In this document: one piece after another, positions 8,377-16,971 of the stretch
Layout of the letters: each line of letters opens with the position of its first letter
Position numbering within the stretch: the first letter of the stretch is position 1
Source of the DNA: a virus
Direction: 5' to 3' (one strand)
Virus record (IMG/VR): IMGVR_UViG_3300037247_000735
Span: 1-43,688 of that record
Length of the DNA: 43,688 bases
The notes under the pieces: generated by a model
The model's database searches: none
Seen by the model: the letters and a program-made list of their open reading frames with translations, nothing else
What the model was told of the DNA's origin: nothing
Program-made: the position numbers and the translations under genes

Positions 8377-9456
8377 ATGAGCACTTCAGCGACCAAGCGT
8401 ATGTTAGCCGCGTATTTTCAGACGGCCCCCCCCACAGGGTTTTTCGCGGCGATGTTTGCAAGTCCCCCCCGTAACTTCCACGATACCGAAGAAGTAGAGA
8501 TAGATATCGTGAGGAGCGAGGAGGATGTTTCGATCGTGATAACCGATATAAGTACCGGTTATCGCATGAACGCGGCGGATATCTACACCAATAAGTCGTT
8601 TAAGCCTCCGATACATAAAGAGGCCATTACCATCAATGCCAATACGCTTTTGGAGCGTATAGCCGGCGATAACCCATTTGCCGATACCACCTTCCAGGCA
8701 CGGCTGACTGCAAGGATTATGCAGGCGCTGCCGAAGCCCGAGAGGAAGATCAGGAGAGCGATAGAGTTACAGGCTTCACAGGTCCTACAGACCGGCGTTG
8801 TGGATCTCGTAGATTCGGCAGGCGTTACCCTGTATACGATTGACTACAAGCCGAAAGCGACTCACCTTCCGACATCGGCGATCGCATGGGACACGGCTGG
8901 TAATACGAAGTTGGCCGATCTTGAGAACCTTTGCGATGTCATTCGTCAGGACGGCCTGGCAATGGCGGATCAGGCTGTCTTCGGTGCCGATGCCTGGACC
9001 GAGTTTCAGAAAGACACAACCATACAGGCCCTGCTTGACAACAGACGTATGGTTCTCGGTGGCATAGCTCCCGAAGCCAGAGGGGACGGTGCCAAGTTCG
9101 TGGGCTTTATCGAGGTAGGCGATTGCCGCCTTGAGATGTGGATATACAGCGGCCGCTACAAAGACCCCCAGACCGGCGTATCAACTCGCTTCCTGTCTCC
9201 TGAAAAGGTCGTCGTCAGGGATTCCGGGGCCCGTATGGATGCTACCTTTGGGGCCATTCCGAGGATCGTGCCCCCCGATCCACGTGTGCTTCCATTCCTT
9301 CCGCCGAGGATATCCAACCAGCGTGGAGGCATGGATATGTTCGTTAACGGATGGGTTGATCAGCAGGGCGAAAACCTTTCCGTAGGCGTAGGTTCAAGGC
9401 CGCTTATGATACCTACGGCTATAGATACTTTCGGTTGTCTGGATACCGGACTCTAA
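8377..9456 (+). CDS. Major capsid protein, lambda gpE family
   Basis: A 359-aa protein that forms the shell, with the HK97 fold expected from its family. Recognisable gpE-family features are the N-terminal TGFFAAMF and 'FHDTEEVEIDI' region, FKPPIHKEAITINA near residue 75, and the C-terminal segment with the 'PRIVPPDPRVLPF' and 'GWVDQQGENL' strands. Length is close to lambda gpE (341 aa). It is preceded by AGGAGGG at 8359 and the hairpin at 8341. Confidence 0.95.
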   Translation: MSTSATKRMLAAYFQTAPPTGFFAAMFASPPRNFHDTEEVEIDIVRSEEDVSIVITDISTGYRMNAADIYTNKSFKPPIHKEAITINANTLLERIAGDNPFADTTFQARLTARIMQALPKPERKIRRAIELQASQVLQTGVVDLVDSAGVTLYTIDYKPKATHLPTSAIAWDTAGNTKLADLENLCDVIRQDGLAMADQAVFGADAWTEFQKDTTIQALLDNRRMVLGGIAPEARGDGAKFVGFIEVGDCRLEMWIYSGRYKDPQTGVSTRFLSPEKVVVRDSGARMDATFGAIPRIVPPDPRVLPFLPPRISNQRGGMDMFVNGWVDQQGENLSVGVGSRPLMIPTAIDTFGCLDTGL

Positions 9457-9493
9457 AGGAGAATATTCCACTTATATAGGAGGTAAGATACCA

Positions 9494-9934
9494 ATGACCG
9501 AGACATCAACAGCCGAGACAAGGATAGAACAGATCGTCAAGGGTATAGACGGTTTATCCGAAGAGGATTATACATCTTCCGGTCTTCCTCGCGTGGAGTC
9601 TCTGGAAGCCATAACAGGCATTGCCGAGATTACCGGAGATGAACGCGATGAGGCATGGGAAAAACATCAGGCTGAAAACAAGCCGCCGAGTGCTTCGCCA
9701 TCCACAAGCCCATCGGCAAGCCCCAGCGTATCAACTTCACCGAGTACGAGCCCATCGGCAAAGCCTGAAAAGGATGTCGTAGAAGCCCCCTATGTCGTTG
9801 CGGAGGGTAAGGCTATTACTTCCCGTAAAGGCATCCTCGGCCCTGGGGAACCCGTATTCCCTAAATATTTTGGGCCTAATGGTGATACCGTCCTCAAGAA
9901 ACTTGAAGAGGATGGTATGGTAGTTGCCACATGA
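9494..9934 (+). CDS. Structural protein with Ser/Pro-rich linker
   Basis: A 146-aa protein with three segments: a helical acidic N-terminus (1-64), a low-complexity Ser/Pro/Thr linker (about 66-93, SASPSTSP-type repeats), and a compact C-terminus with the motif AEGKAITSRKGILGPGE. That C-terminal motif occurs in small proteins of Mu-like head/neck clusters, so a neck or head-completion role is plausible. The linker is the same kind of sequence as the long Ser-rich tract of the 27512-28480 product. It has a strong AGGAGGT (9478-9484) and is translationally coupled to the next gene. Confidence 0.72.
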   Translation: MTETSTAETRIEQIVKGIDGLSEEDYTSSGLPRVESLEAITGIAEITGDERDEAWEKHQAENKPPSASPSTSPSASPSVSTSPSTSPSAKPEKDVVEAPYVVAEGKAITSRKGILGPGEPVFPKYFGPNGDTVLKKLEEDGMVVAT

Positions 9935-10320
9935 GTCCGGGTCTACGTGAAACAGCCGAAGCCGATTTGGCGGGTATTCTTGAGGATGGCACTACCGGCT
10001 TTGGCTGGCCTATCACGGTCACAGACCCTTCGGGAACGGTAGGGAATTTAACCGGGTTTTCTAACGATATATCCGAAGTAATAGATCCGGATACAGGGCA
10101 AGCGGTAAGTGGTCGTATTGTATCGGTAGCCCTTAGAATCTCCTCTTTGACTGCGGCGGGATTAGGACTACCGGAAGGGATTGCAAATGCTACGAGTAAG
10201 CCGTGGCAAGTTTCATTCGATGACATAAATGGTAATCCTTTTACGTTTAAAGTCCAAAGGTCTAATCCTGATCGCACTCTCGGGATAGTTACTTGTATTT
10301 TAGAATTATATAAACCATGA
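9931..10320 (+). CDS. Head-tail completion protein (putative)
   Basis: A 129-aa beta-rich protein containing WPITVTDPSG and a terminal ILELYKP. Strand-rich small proteins of this size at the head/tail boundary resemble the lambda gpFII-type attachment protein and its Mu-like equivalents. It starts inside the previous gene's stop (ATGA) and its end overlaps the tail-terminator-like gene by 4 bases, so the three are co-translated. Assignment rests mainly on position. Confidence 0.62.
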   Translation: MSPGLRETAEADLAGILEDGTTGFGWPITVTDPSGTVGNLTGFSNDISEVIDPDTGQAVSGRIVSVALRISSLTAAGLGLPEGIANATSKPWQVSFDDINGNPFTFKVQRSNPDRTLGIVTCILELYKP

Positions 10321-11000
10321 CAGAAGTAATAGATACTCTGATTTTAAAGCAAGATACCTTTGAGATTGTCAGAGATCAAATTGCACTTATTCTCGTAACC
10401 GAAGTAGCAAACCAAATGGCCTTGGCCACGGCGGCCGCCGAGGACCCGCTTGATTGGAAGCTCAGAATTTTTACAGAGAGATCTAATGCTTGGGAGCAAT
10501 TTTTAAACCTTACGAATGCCACGGATCTAAGTCCTCTCGTAAATGTCTGGTACGATAACGGCAGCTTTCCAGAGAACAAGGGAAATACGGTCGAAAGACA
10601 GGCGCATGAAGCTATTTATAATCTTGATTGTTATGGGGTAGGTGTAAGCGCCGATGTTTCGGCTGGAGGCCATACCCCGGGGGATAAAGAGGCAGCATTT
10701 GAAGTACAGAGAACTATCCGTCTTGTACGTAATATTTTAATGGCGGCCATTAATACTTACTTACAATTACGCGGGACTGTATGGCAGAGGTGGATTCAAT
10801 CGATAACGGTTTTTCAGCCTCAGATAGATAATCAGGCCATTCAACATATAGTGGGTGCGCGGATTGCACTCAGAGTTTTATTCAACGAATTTTCGCCACA
10901 GGTAGACGCTGAGATTTTAGAAAAAGTTGTGGTAGACGTTAAACGTACAGAGGACGGGGAAATTGTACTGCAAACCACTTATGAATATCCATTACCATAA
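10317..11000 (+). CDS. Tail terminator / neck protein (putative)
   Basis: A 227-aa alpha/beta protein located directly before the sheath gene, the usual place of the tail-terminator protein of Mu-like and P2-like tails. Motifs such as NVWYDNGSFPENKG followed by a central 'IYNLDCYGVGVS' strand, and a C-terminal 'LRVLFNEFSPQ' segment, fit the mixed sheet of this family. Its ATGA start is coupled to the previous gene. No definitive motif is available. Confidence 0.62.
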   Translation: MTEVIDTLILKQDTFEIVRDQIALILVTEVANQMALATAAAEDPLDWKLRIFTERSNAWEQFLNLTNATDLSPLVNVWYDNGSFPENKGNTVERQAHEAIYNLDCYGVGVSADVSAGGHTPGDKEAAFEVQRTIRLVRNILMAAINTYLQLRGTVWQRWIQSITVFQPQIDNQAIQHIVGARIALRVLFNEFSPQVDAEILEKVVVDVKRTEDGEIVLQTTYEYPLP

Positions 11001-11012
11001 AGGAGGTCTGAC

Positions 11013-12497
11013 GTGGCTATAGATGCAAGTGCGGTTGCACGGGTAGTAGGTATAGATACGGTATTCAAGAACCTTCGTGGGGACAATATCCTGTTTCTTC
11101 CCCAGAGGGTAGCGGTAATAGGCCAGGGCACGAGCTTGGCAGTCTATTCGACTACAAAGAGACAGGTGACGAGTGCAAACGAGGCGGCTACAATATACGG
11201 TTTCGGTTCACCTATTCATCTCGCGGTCTTACAACTTTTGCCGATCAATGGCGATGGGGTGGGGACTATCCCGGTTACGATATACCCTCTTGAGGATGAC
11301 GGTTCCGGCGTAGTTTCAACCGGCGACATCACACCATCGGGCCCTCCCACTGCCACCGCCTCTATCAAGGTCCGGGTAAATAATATCGATTCTGAAGAGT
11401 TCGTTATCTCGGATGTCGATACCGTGGCTACCATCGCAGCGGCCATGACGGCGGCTATTAACGCCGTTCTGGAGATGCCGGTCATCGCCGTAGATAATAC
11501 TACCGATGTGGCATTGACTTCCAAATGGAAGGGTACTAGCGCTAATGATATTTTCGTGGAGGTTCTTGAATCTGCCGACCCAGGTATAGTTTTCGCCATA
11601 ACCCAGCCGGTCGGTGGTGCTGTCAACCCCGATGTCGATGATGCCCTTAGTCAAGTAGGGAACATCTGGGAGACGATGGTCCTCAACTGTATGGACCTGG
11701 CGGATACCACGACCCTTGATAAATATGATGTCTTCGGCGAAGGCCGATGGGGCGAGCTCGTAAGAAAGCCCCTCGTAGTCTTTACAGGCATTACGGCCAC
11801 AACCGTAGCAAATGCGACAGCGGTGTCGGATGTGCGTACAACCGACCGGACGAACGCACAGCTTGTGGCCCCCGGCAGCAACGACCTTCCATTTGTTACG
11901 GCAGCCAGACAGCTTGCCAGGATAGTCGTGGTGGCCAATAACAATCCTCCACGGGATTACGGCAGTCAGGATGCTACGGGTTTGACACCTGGCGCGGATG
12001 GTGACCAATGGAATTTTGCCGACCGGGATGAGGCGATAAAGAAGGGTAGTTCCTCAATCACAGTCAAGGACGGCGTGGTGAATATCGCCGATGTCGTCAC
12101 CTTCTATCATCCTCTAGGCGATCCAACGCCGGCTTACAGGTATGTCGTCGATATAGTCAAACTTCAACAGATCATCTTCAACCTCGACCTTATCTTCGCA
12201 ACAGTAGAATGGGATGGTGCGCCGCTTATTCCCGATGATCAACCCACCACAAACCCGGCGGCAAAGAAGCCCAAGAGTGCCGTAGCGGTTATTGCGGGAA
12301 TGCTGGATAGTCTGGGCCTGAGTGCCATAATCAGCGATCCTGCGACGGCTAAGGCGGCTACAACGGCGGAAATAGATAGCGGCAACCCCAAGAGGTTGAA
12401 TGTCGAGGTTACGGTTCAACTCTCGGGGAACACGAATATCATAAGTATCACCTTGAATTTTGGCTTCTTCTTCGGCGTACAGTCGGTAATAGCTTAA
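11013..12497 (+). CDS. Contractile tail sheath protein (Mu gpL-like)
   Basis: A 494-aa protein that polymerises around the tail tube and contracts on infection. The N-terminal 'FLPQRVAVIGQG' strand followed by 'ANEAATIYGFGSPIHLAV' matches Mu-type sheath proteins, and the C-terminal 'VEVTVQLSGNTNIISITLN' strand is the part that invades the neighbouring subunit. The start codon is GTG with AGGAGGT five bases upstream. The tube gene follows directly, the standard contractile-tail order. Confidence 0.9.
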   Translation: MAIDASAVARVVGIDTVFKNLRGDNILFLPQRVAVIGQGTSLAVYSTTKRQVTSANEAATIYGFGSPIHLAVLQLLPINGDGVGTIPVTIYPLEDDGSGVVSTGDITPSGPPTATASIKVRVNNIDSEEFVISDVDTVATIAAAMTAAINAVLEMPVIAVDNTTDVALTSKWKGTSANDIFVEVLESADPGIVFAITQPVGGAVNPDVDDALSQVGNIWETMVLNCMDLADTTTLDKYDVFGEGRWGELVRKPLVVFTGITATTVANATAVSDVRTTDRTNAQLVAPGSNDLPFVTAARQLARIVVVANNNPPRDYGSQDATGLTPGADGDQWNFADRDEAIKKGSSSITVKDGVVNIADVVTFYHPLGDPTPAYRYVVDIVKLQQIIFNLDLIFATVEWDGAPLIPDDQPTTNPAAKKPKSAVAVIAGMLDSLGLSAIISDPATAKAATTAEIDSGNPKRLNVEVTVQLSGNTNIISITLNFGFFFGVQSVIA

Positions 12498-12514
12498 TTT
12501 AAAGGAGGTTTGTT

Positions 12515-12895
12515 ATGGGCGTAGGCGGGAGTATTGAATCAATTACCCTGGACGGCCGCACTTTTTCTGTGGCTGCTGACGCGGAGGCCCAACGTAAGCT
12601 CGGGGGTTTTGAAAACGAAGTACAGGCCAATGGTGACGGCACAGCGCGGATGATAAAGACAAGAGTGCCTCTCGTGCTCGATGGTCTAACCCTTGATATT
12701 GATGACACTAACGGCGATCACGAGTTTTTACAGGCGCTTGCAGATGGCAATTCCTTTTTTGCCATAGCAATAACGTATGCCTCGGGTGAGGTTTATCAGG
12801 GGACGGCGCAGATTACGGGCGAGATGCAAGTGAGCAGCCAGAATGCCACGGCAGCAGTGAACTTGATGGGTCCGGGATTGCTCACAAAGCAGTAA
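12515..12895 (+). CDS. Tail tube protein
   Basis: A 126-aa beta-rich protein starting GVGGSIESITLDGRTF and containing a 'DDTNGDHEFLQALADG' loop. Size and pattern match the hexameric inner-tube protein of Mu-like contractile tails (gpM). AAAGGAGGT lies just upstream. The first 21 bases after its ATG are exactly repeated in the baseplate gp47-like gene (20310-20330), giving GVGGSIE in both proteins. Confidence 0.88.
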   Translation: MGVGGSIESITLDGRTFSVAADAEAQRKLGGFENEVQANGDGTARMIKTRVPLVLDGLTLDIDDTNGDHEFLQALADGNSFFAIAITYASGEVYQGTAQITGEMQVSSQNATAAVNLMGPGLLTKQ

Positions 12896-12903
12896 TAATG
12901 AAA

Positions 12904-13015
12904 CGCGGTATGCGGCGTAAAGGGTACGCAGGCAAGGGAGATAATAGCCCGCCGTGTTTGTCATCTTAGGCCATTTTTTTTACTAAGAACGTGGGTCCGA
13001 ATCCACCATACCGCG
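12904..13015 (+). ncRNA. tRNA-like cloverleaf RNA (candidate)
   Basis: The gap between tube and chaperone genes folds by eye into a cloverleaf with four arms. The closing stem is a perfect 9 bp (12904-12912 with 13007-13015). Arms are: GCGTA/TACGC (12915-12919/12925-12929), GGC..GGG/CCC.GCC (12931-12938/12948-12953, loop of 9), a 6-bp long-variable-arm-like hairpin TCTTAG/CTAAGA (12964-12969/12983-12988), and a T-arm-like GTGG-GTCCGAAT-CCAC (12991-13006). At about 110 nt it is too long for an ordinary tRNA. The T-loop is one base long and no CCA follows. It is either a decayed class II tRNA or a distinct tRNA-like RNA. Confidence 0.6.
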
Positions 13016-13042
13016 TACCTAAATCTAAACACGGGGGTTGTT

Positions 13043-13474
13043 ATGGAAACGGAAAAAATATCAACGGAAAAAATATCAAGAGATGTGGCCGAAGTAGAGT
13101 TTGAAAGATTTACCAGGGCATGGGATATAGATGTCAATACTGACAATATGTCTGGCGAAGATAAAGAAAGTTTTGACCAGCAAAAAGGACGCATAGTTAC
13201 CCAAATCATAGCCGGGCACGCAACGGTCGATGAGACTGGCGATATTCATTATACGCTAAAGTATCCCAGAGGCGATACTGCTACATTACATTTTCGGGTG
13301 CCACGTGGAACCGCCTACACGTCAATGGATAGCTTTAAGGATCGTCAGAATATCGGCAAGATAAACGCCTTCATGGGCGCAATGACAAAGCAAGCCCCTA
13401 AGTTTTTCTCTAACATGGATGGTCGGGATGTGAAGTTTTGCTATGGGGTGGCTATCCTTTTTTTGGCATCGTAG
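13043..13474 (+). CDS. Tail assembly chaperone, short form (gpG-like)
   Basis: A 143-aa acidic helical protein upstream of the tape measure gene, the conserved slot for chaperones that coat the tape measure during tail assembly. A slippery heptamer (T TTT TTG, 13459-13465) lies seven bases before the stop codon and leads by a -1 shift into the downstream frame. The upstream leader contains the tRNA-like structure, and GGGGGTTGTT precedes the ATG. Confidence 0.85.
   Translation: METEKISTEKISRDVAEVEFERFTRAWDIDVNTDNMSGEDKESFDQQKGRIVTQIIAGHATVDETGDIHYTLKYPRGDTATLHFRVPRGTAYTSMDSFKDRQNIGKINAFMGAMTKQAPKFFSNMDGRDVKFCYGVAILFLAS
13459..13465 (+). promoter_or_regulatory. Programmed -1 frameshift site
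   Basis: T TTT TTG fits X XXY YYZ in the frame of the 13043 gene (codons CTT TTT TTG). After slippage the ribosome continues at 13465 (GGC) in the frame that ends at 13677. The intrinsic hairpin at 13683-13725 is too far downstream to be the stimulator. Confidence 0.8.
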
Positions 13475-13677
13475 TAACACCCCTTGTAAGAAAGGGCGAA
13501 GACGAAGAAGGCCACTATAGAGTTCCTGCTTATACTGAGATGTTGTTGCAGATATGCCGGGACTACCCGGGCTTACCAGATCCCAGGACTTTAACGGCAT
13601 GCGAGATAAGATTTTTTTATGATGGCCTACGTAGTGAATTGAAAGAACATACCAAGCCGAAATCAAAGGCGAGGTAG
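13465..13677 (+). CDS. Tail assembly chaperone, frameshift extension (gpT-like)
   Basis: These 70 codons are read after a -1 shift, giving a fusion of about 211 aa with the 13043 product. The segment (GIVVTPLVRKGEDEEGHY, then an aromatic and charged tail) is open in this frame from 13438, but an independent start there (ATG at 13438) has no ribosome site. The two-product arrangement before the tape measure is conserved in many long-tailed phages: the short form coats, and the extended form binds, the tape measure. Confidence 0.82.
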   Translation, partial: GIVVTPLVRKGEDEEGHYRVPAYTEMLLQICRDYPGLPDPRTLTACEIRFFYDGLRSELKEHTKPKSKAR

Positions 13678-13680
13678 GTG

Positions 13681-13731
13681 AAGGGGTCACGAGGCAAAAC
13701 GTAAACAGCGTTATCCCGTGGCCCCCTTTTT
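13681..13731 (+). terminator. Intrinsic terminator between chaperone and tape measure
   Basis: GGGGTCACG (13683-13691) pairs with CGTGGCCCC (13717-13725) with one wobble. An inner AACG/CGTT stem lies in the loop, and TTTTT follows at 13727-13731. Termination here would reduce expression of the tape measure and baseplate genes relative to sheath and tube, which are needed in far higher copy. Confidence 0.78.
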
Positions 13732-13755
13732 ATAATTTAAAGGATTACAACGGTT

Positions 13756-13808
13756 CCTTGGGGGTCTAGGATAGGGCTAAATCCTTTATATATGGGCCGT
13801 GACGGGCT
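13756..13808 (+). repeat. 53-bp inverted repeat, copy A
   Basis: This segment is the exact reverse complement of 28701-28753 over 53 bp, with identity ending at both edges. It starts 25 bp after the terminator at 13681-13731 and ends 50 bp before the tape measure gene. It contains a small AGGAT/ATCCT hairpin and an AT-rich TTTATATAT core. See findings for interpretation. Confidence 0.95.
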
Positions 13809-13857
13809 GTTGGGGTCTTATTTGGCCCCTAGGATAAGCGTGTTGTGAGGTTGCACA

Positions 13858-15726
13858 ATGGCAGGTAGATTTAGCATCGAATCGGTGTTTCGTGCGGTTG
13901 ATCGTGTAACGGCGCCGGTTAGGAAGATGCAATCCAGAGTAAATAAATTTACGCGTAGTATGCGCCGTGGTTTTCGTGCGGCTAATCGAGCGGTAGGTAA
14001 ATTTGGTAGTGGTCTCAAGCGCGCAACCGTAATAGGTACTATTGCCCTTCTTTCTCTCGGCTTGGTTATGGGAAATATTATCCGTACCGGTGCTGAGTTT
14101 GAGCAGACCCTTGTCAGTGCGGCGGTAAAATTCCCTGGGAAAATTCGTAAAGGCACAGAGGCATTTAAGCAGCTCGAGGACATAGCGCGCAAAACCGGAG
14201 CTACAACAGAATTCACTGCTACTCAAGCTGCCGAGGGTCTTAATTTCCTTGCGTTTGCCGGGTTTAACGTCGAGCAGGCAATGGCCGCTCTTCCCGGGGT
14301 TGTAGATTTGGCAACTGTCGCCGCAATAGACTTGGGGCGCGCTTCTGACATTGCTACTGATTCAGTGGGCGCATTTGGATTGGCAACGAAAGACAGCGCA
14401 CAACTTGCCAAAAATCTTGCCCGTGTTAATGATGTACTCGCCCTTACTTCCATTCGTACCAATACCGACATAGAGACCTTATTTGAAGGTATAGTAAAAG
14501 GTGCTCCAGCTTTTACAGCCGCCGGCCAGTCAATGGAATCTTTTACTGCTTTGATGGGAGTTATGGCAAACTCAGGTATTAAGGGTGCGGAGGCGGGAAC
14601 GATCTTACGGAATACTGTTCTTAGATTGAGTAATCCCGTAAGTAAGGCGGCCAAAGTAATGAAATCCTTGGGTGTAAACGTAGCCGATAGCGAAGGTAAT
14701 TTCAGAGACATTCTGGACATCATGGAAGACTTTGAAAAGGGTCTTGTAGGTGTCGGTGAAGTTCAAAGAGCGGCCGCGCTTGGTACTGTATTCGGTACAA
14801 GAGCAGTGTCTGGCTTAAATGTACAGTTGAAAGAAGGTACGACGAGTATAGCTGCTTTTAGAAAAGAACTAAAAGGTGCGGCAGGGACCACAAGTGAAAT
14901 GGCAAGCGTGATACGCGATACTCTTCAAGGTCGTATAAACGCCTTGACATCTGTAATCGAAGGGTTAAAAATAACTTTGTTCTCTTTAAAGAACGTAGCT
15001 CTTGCGGGTGTAATCGAACGCATGACATCTTTTGTCAGGATAGTCGATACCGCGATAAATGCAAATGACGCACTTGCCACTGAATTGATTGACGGCCTGT
15101 TACGGGCGGGTAAGGGAGTGCTCGGTGTATTTGGGTTGCTTATAGGTACATTTATTGCGCTGAAAATTATTATGGTTACGGTATCTGTCCTCACAACTGC
15201 ATGGACCGTGGGATTGTTTCTCCTTAACACTACAATATTCGCTTTCAATATTGCAATAGGGATTGCAAAGATTGCGATGGCTGGTTTTAATATAATTATG
15301 GCTGCCAATCCAATAGGTGCTGTCATCCTGGCTGTTACCGTCTTGATTGGATTAGGAATTCTTTTGATTAGGAATTGGGATAATATAGTGGCTACCATTA
15401 CATCGGCGGTCGCTAAAATAAAAACCGCACTCGGTTTTCTAAGCGCACCTTTTAGAAACATCATAGGTGGTTTTTCTTCCATACTCGGAGCGGCACGGGC
15501 TCTTGGTCTTATCGGAGGCGGCGAAGAGGGTGCACAGAGGGCCGGAGAGGGAGAAGCCCCGAGTATAGTAACACCACAAGCCCGGGTAGCTCAAACCATA
15601 GAGGAACGCAGGGAAACAAGCACTGTGGATATAAATATTAAAGACGAGAACGGTCGTGCGGATATCGTTGAAAAGGGTCGAGCTTCGGGTGTTAGACTCA
15701 AGTTAGCCGAATCAGGAGCGTTCTAA
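13858..15726 (+). CDS. Tail tape measure protein
   Basis: A 622-aa protein that sets tail length and is probably ejected with the DNA. It has a basic N-terminus, a TP901/PhageMin-type core (about 75-370, with 'GATTEFTATQAAEGLNFLA' and 'ANSGIKGAEAGTILRN' motifs) and a long hydrophobic region at about 400-510 with several membrane-spanning stretches. Such segments are typical of tape measures. It is short for the family, predicting a short contractile tail. The ATG at 13858 follows GAGGTTGCAC. Confidence 0.92.
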   Translation: MAGRFSIESVFRAVDRVTAPVRKMQSRVNKFTRSMRRGFRAANRAVGKFGSGLKRATVIGTIALLSLGLVMGNIIRTGAEFEQTLVSAAVKFPGKIRKGTEAFKQLEDIARKTGATTEFTATQAAEGLNFLAFAGFNVEQAMAALPGVVDLATVAAIDLGRASDIATDSVGAFGLATKDSAQLAKNLARVNDVLALTSIRTNTDIETLFEGIVKGAPAFTAAGQSMESFTALMGVMANSGIKGAEAGTILRNTVLRLSNPVSKAAKVMKSLGVNVADSEGNFRDILDIMEDFEKGLVGVGEVQRAAALGTVFGTRAVSGLNVQLKEGTTSIAAFRKELKGAAGTTSEMASVIRDTLQGRINALTSVIEGLKITLFSLKNVALAGVIERMTSFVRIVDTAINANDALATELIDGLLRAGKGVLGVFGLLIGTFIALKIIMVTVSVLTTAWTVGLFLLNTTIFAFNIAIGIAKIAMAGFNIIMAANPIGAVILAVTVLIGLGILLIRNWDNIVATITSAVAKIKTALGFLSAPFRNIIGGFSSILGAARALGLIGGGEEGAQRAGEGEAPSIVTPQARVAQTIEERRETSTVDINIKDENGRADIVEKGRASGVRLKLAESGAF

Positions 15727-16971
15727 ATGTCATGGCAAGATAGATTATCTGAAGCCGCTTATACTACACCATCGGGACAAAGACTTGTTTTTGTTTACGA
15801 AAATGTTCGTAAAAGTTTTAACAAGAAGACGAGTGCTTTTGAGTTCCCCGATGCCATAGGTACTTTTATACAAGATAACGGACGTAGTGGGCGCCGCCTC
15901 CCTCTCCGTATATTTTTCAGTGGGGATGATTACGATCTCGAAGCAACAACTTTTGAGGATGGTCTGGCCGAACCCGGACGCGGCAAGTTGGAACATCCGA
16001 TATATGGGACTATCGATGTCGTACCTTTTGGAATTATTGGCCGCCGGGATGATCTGAAAACAGCAGCTAACCAGGCGGTTCTCGAAGTTACGTTTTGGGA
16101 GACGATAGACCTTCTCTTCCCTTCGGCTCAAACCGATCCCGGCTCCGAGGTCTTAACGGCAGTCGATGAATATAATACGGCCGAGGCAGAACAGTTTGAA
16201 GAGGTATTGGATATTGATACCGTTACCGAAGAGGTTACTTTAAAAAATCGGTATCAGTTGGTTTTGGATATAGCACAGAGTGCGTTACAGAATATAGCCA
16301 ATGCTCAAGATGATGTACAACGGAAATTTAATGCCGTATTCGATTCCATAAATACCGGCATCGATATACTCATACAAGATCCTCTCACTCTTGCCTTTCA
16401 GACTACGATACTTTTACAGACCCCGGCAAGGGCGGATACAAGTATCCGGGCTCGTCTTGATGCCTATTCCAATCTTGTTAATACTATTATTACGGGTGAA
16501 AATGCTATACGAACCCCGGGTAATGATTCACAAGAGGCAAATGCTTTTCAGAATGATGACTTGTTCGTATCGACTTTAGTAACAGGGGCCATTGTCTCAG
16601 TGGTCAATAATCAATTTGAGACTAAGACAGAGGCATTATCGGCAGCCGAAGAAATACTTAATTTAGCCAACACCGTTACGGTTTGGCGCGATGCAAATTA
16701 TGAATCCCTTGATCTGATAGATACAGGGAGCGCCTATCAGCAGTTTCAGGAAGCCGTAGCCTTAACAGCAGGCTTTCTTGTAGAAATATCTTTCAGTCTC
16801 AAACAAGAACGAAGTATCGTTTTAACACACGACCGGACCATCATTGATGTAGTTGCGGAACTCTATGGCGTTGTCGATGAACAACTGGATTTTTTTATAG
16901 CCTCTAATAACCTTACGGGTACTGAAATACTGGAATTGCCAAAGGGCAAAGAGGTTAGATATTTCGTGTGA
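15727..16971 (+). CDS. Baseplate/tail protein with DNA-circularisation N domain (Mu gpN-like)
   Basis: A 414-aa protein. The N-terminal 110 residues (SWQDRLSEAAYTTPSG, then 'GRSGRRLPLRIFFSGDDYD') match the DNA_circ_N family typified by Mu gpN, a tail/baseplate component despite the historical name. The C-terminal 60 residues (DRTIIDVVAELYGVVDEQ) resemble a LysM-like fold used to join the hub. It starts directly after the tape measure stop and overlaps the gpP-like gene. Confidence 0.86.
   Translation: MSWQDRLSEAAYTTPSGQRLVFVYENVRKSFNKKTSAFEFPDAIGTFIQDNGRSGRRLPLRIFFSGDDYDLEATTFEDGLAEPGRGKLEHPIYGTIDVVPFGIIGRRDDLKTAANQAVLEVTFWETIDLLFPSAQTDPGSEVLTAVDEYNTAEAEQFEEVLDIDTVTEEVTLKNRYQLVLDIAQSALQNIANAQDDVQRKFNAVFDSINTGIDILIQDPLTLAFQTTILLQTPARADTSIRARLDAYSNLVNTIITGENAIRTPGNDSQEANAFQNDDLFVSTLVTGAIVSVVNNQFETKTEALSAAEEILNLANTVTVWRDANYESLDLIDTGSAYQQFQEAVALTAGFLVEISFSLKQERSIVLTHDRTIIDVVAELYGVVDEQLDFFIASNNLTGTEILELPKGKEVRYFV

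Noticed and set aside
11316-12008. 230-aa minus-strand frame
   Set aside because: Antisense to the tail sheath gene; composition reflects the third-position bias of the real gene.
12904-13015. Ordinary functional tRNA
   Set aside because: Length of about 110 nt, an 8-base T-loop, no CCA and an ambiguous anticodon loop argue against a standard tRNA; kept as a tRNA-like RNA.
14925-15482. 185-aa minus-strand frame with hydrophobic character
   Set aside because: Antisense to the hydrophobic part of the tape measure, so its apparent membrane segments are complementary artefacts.
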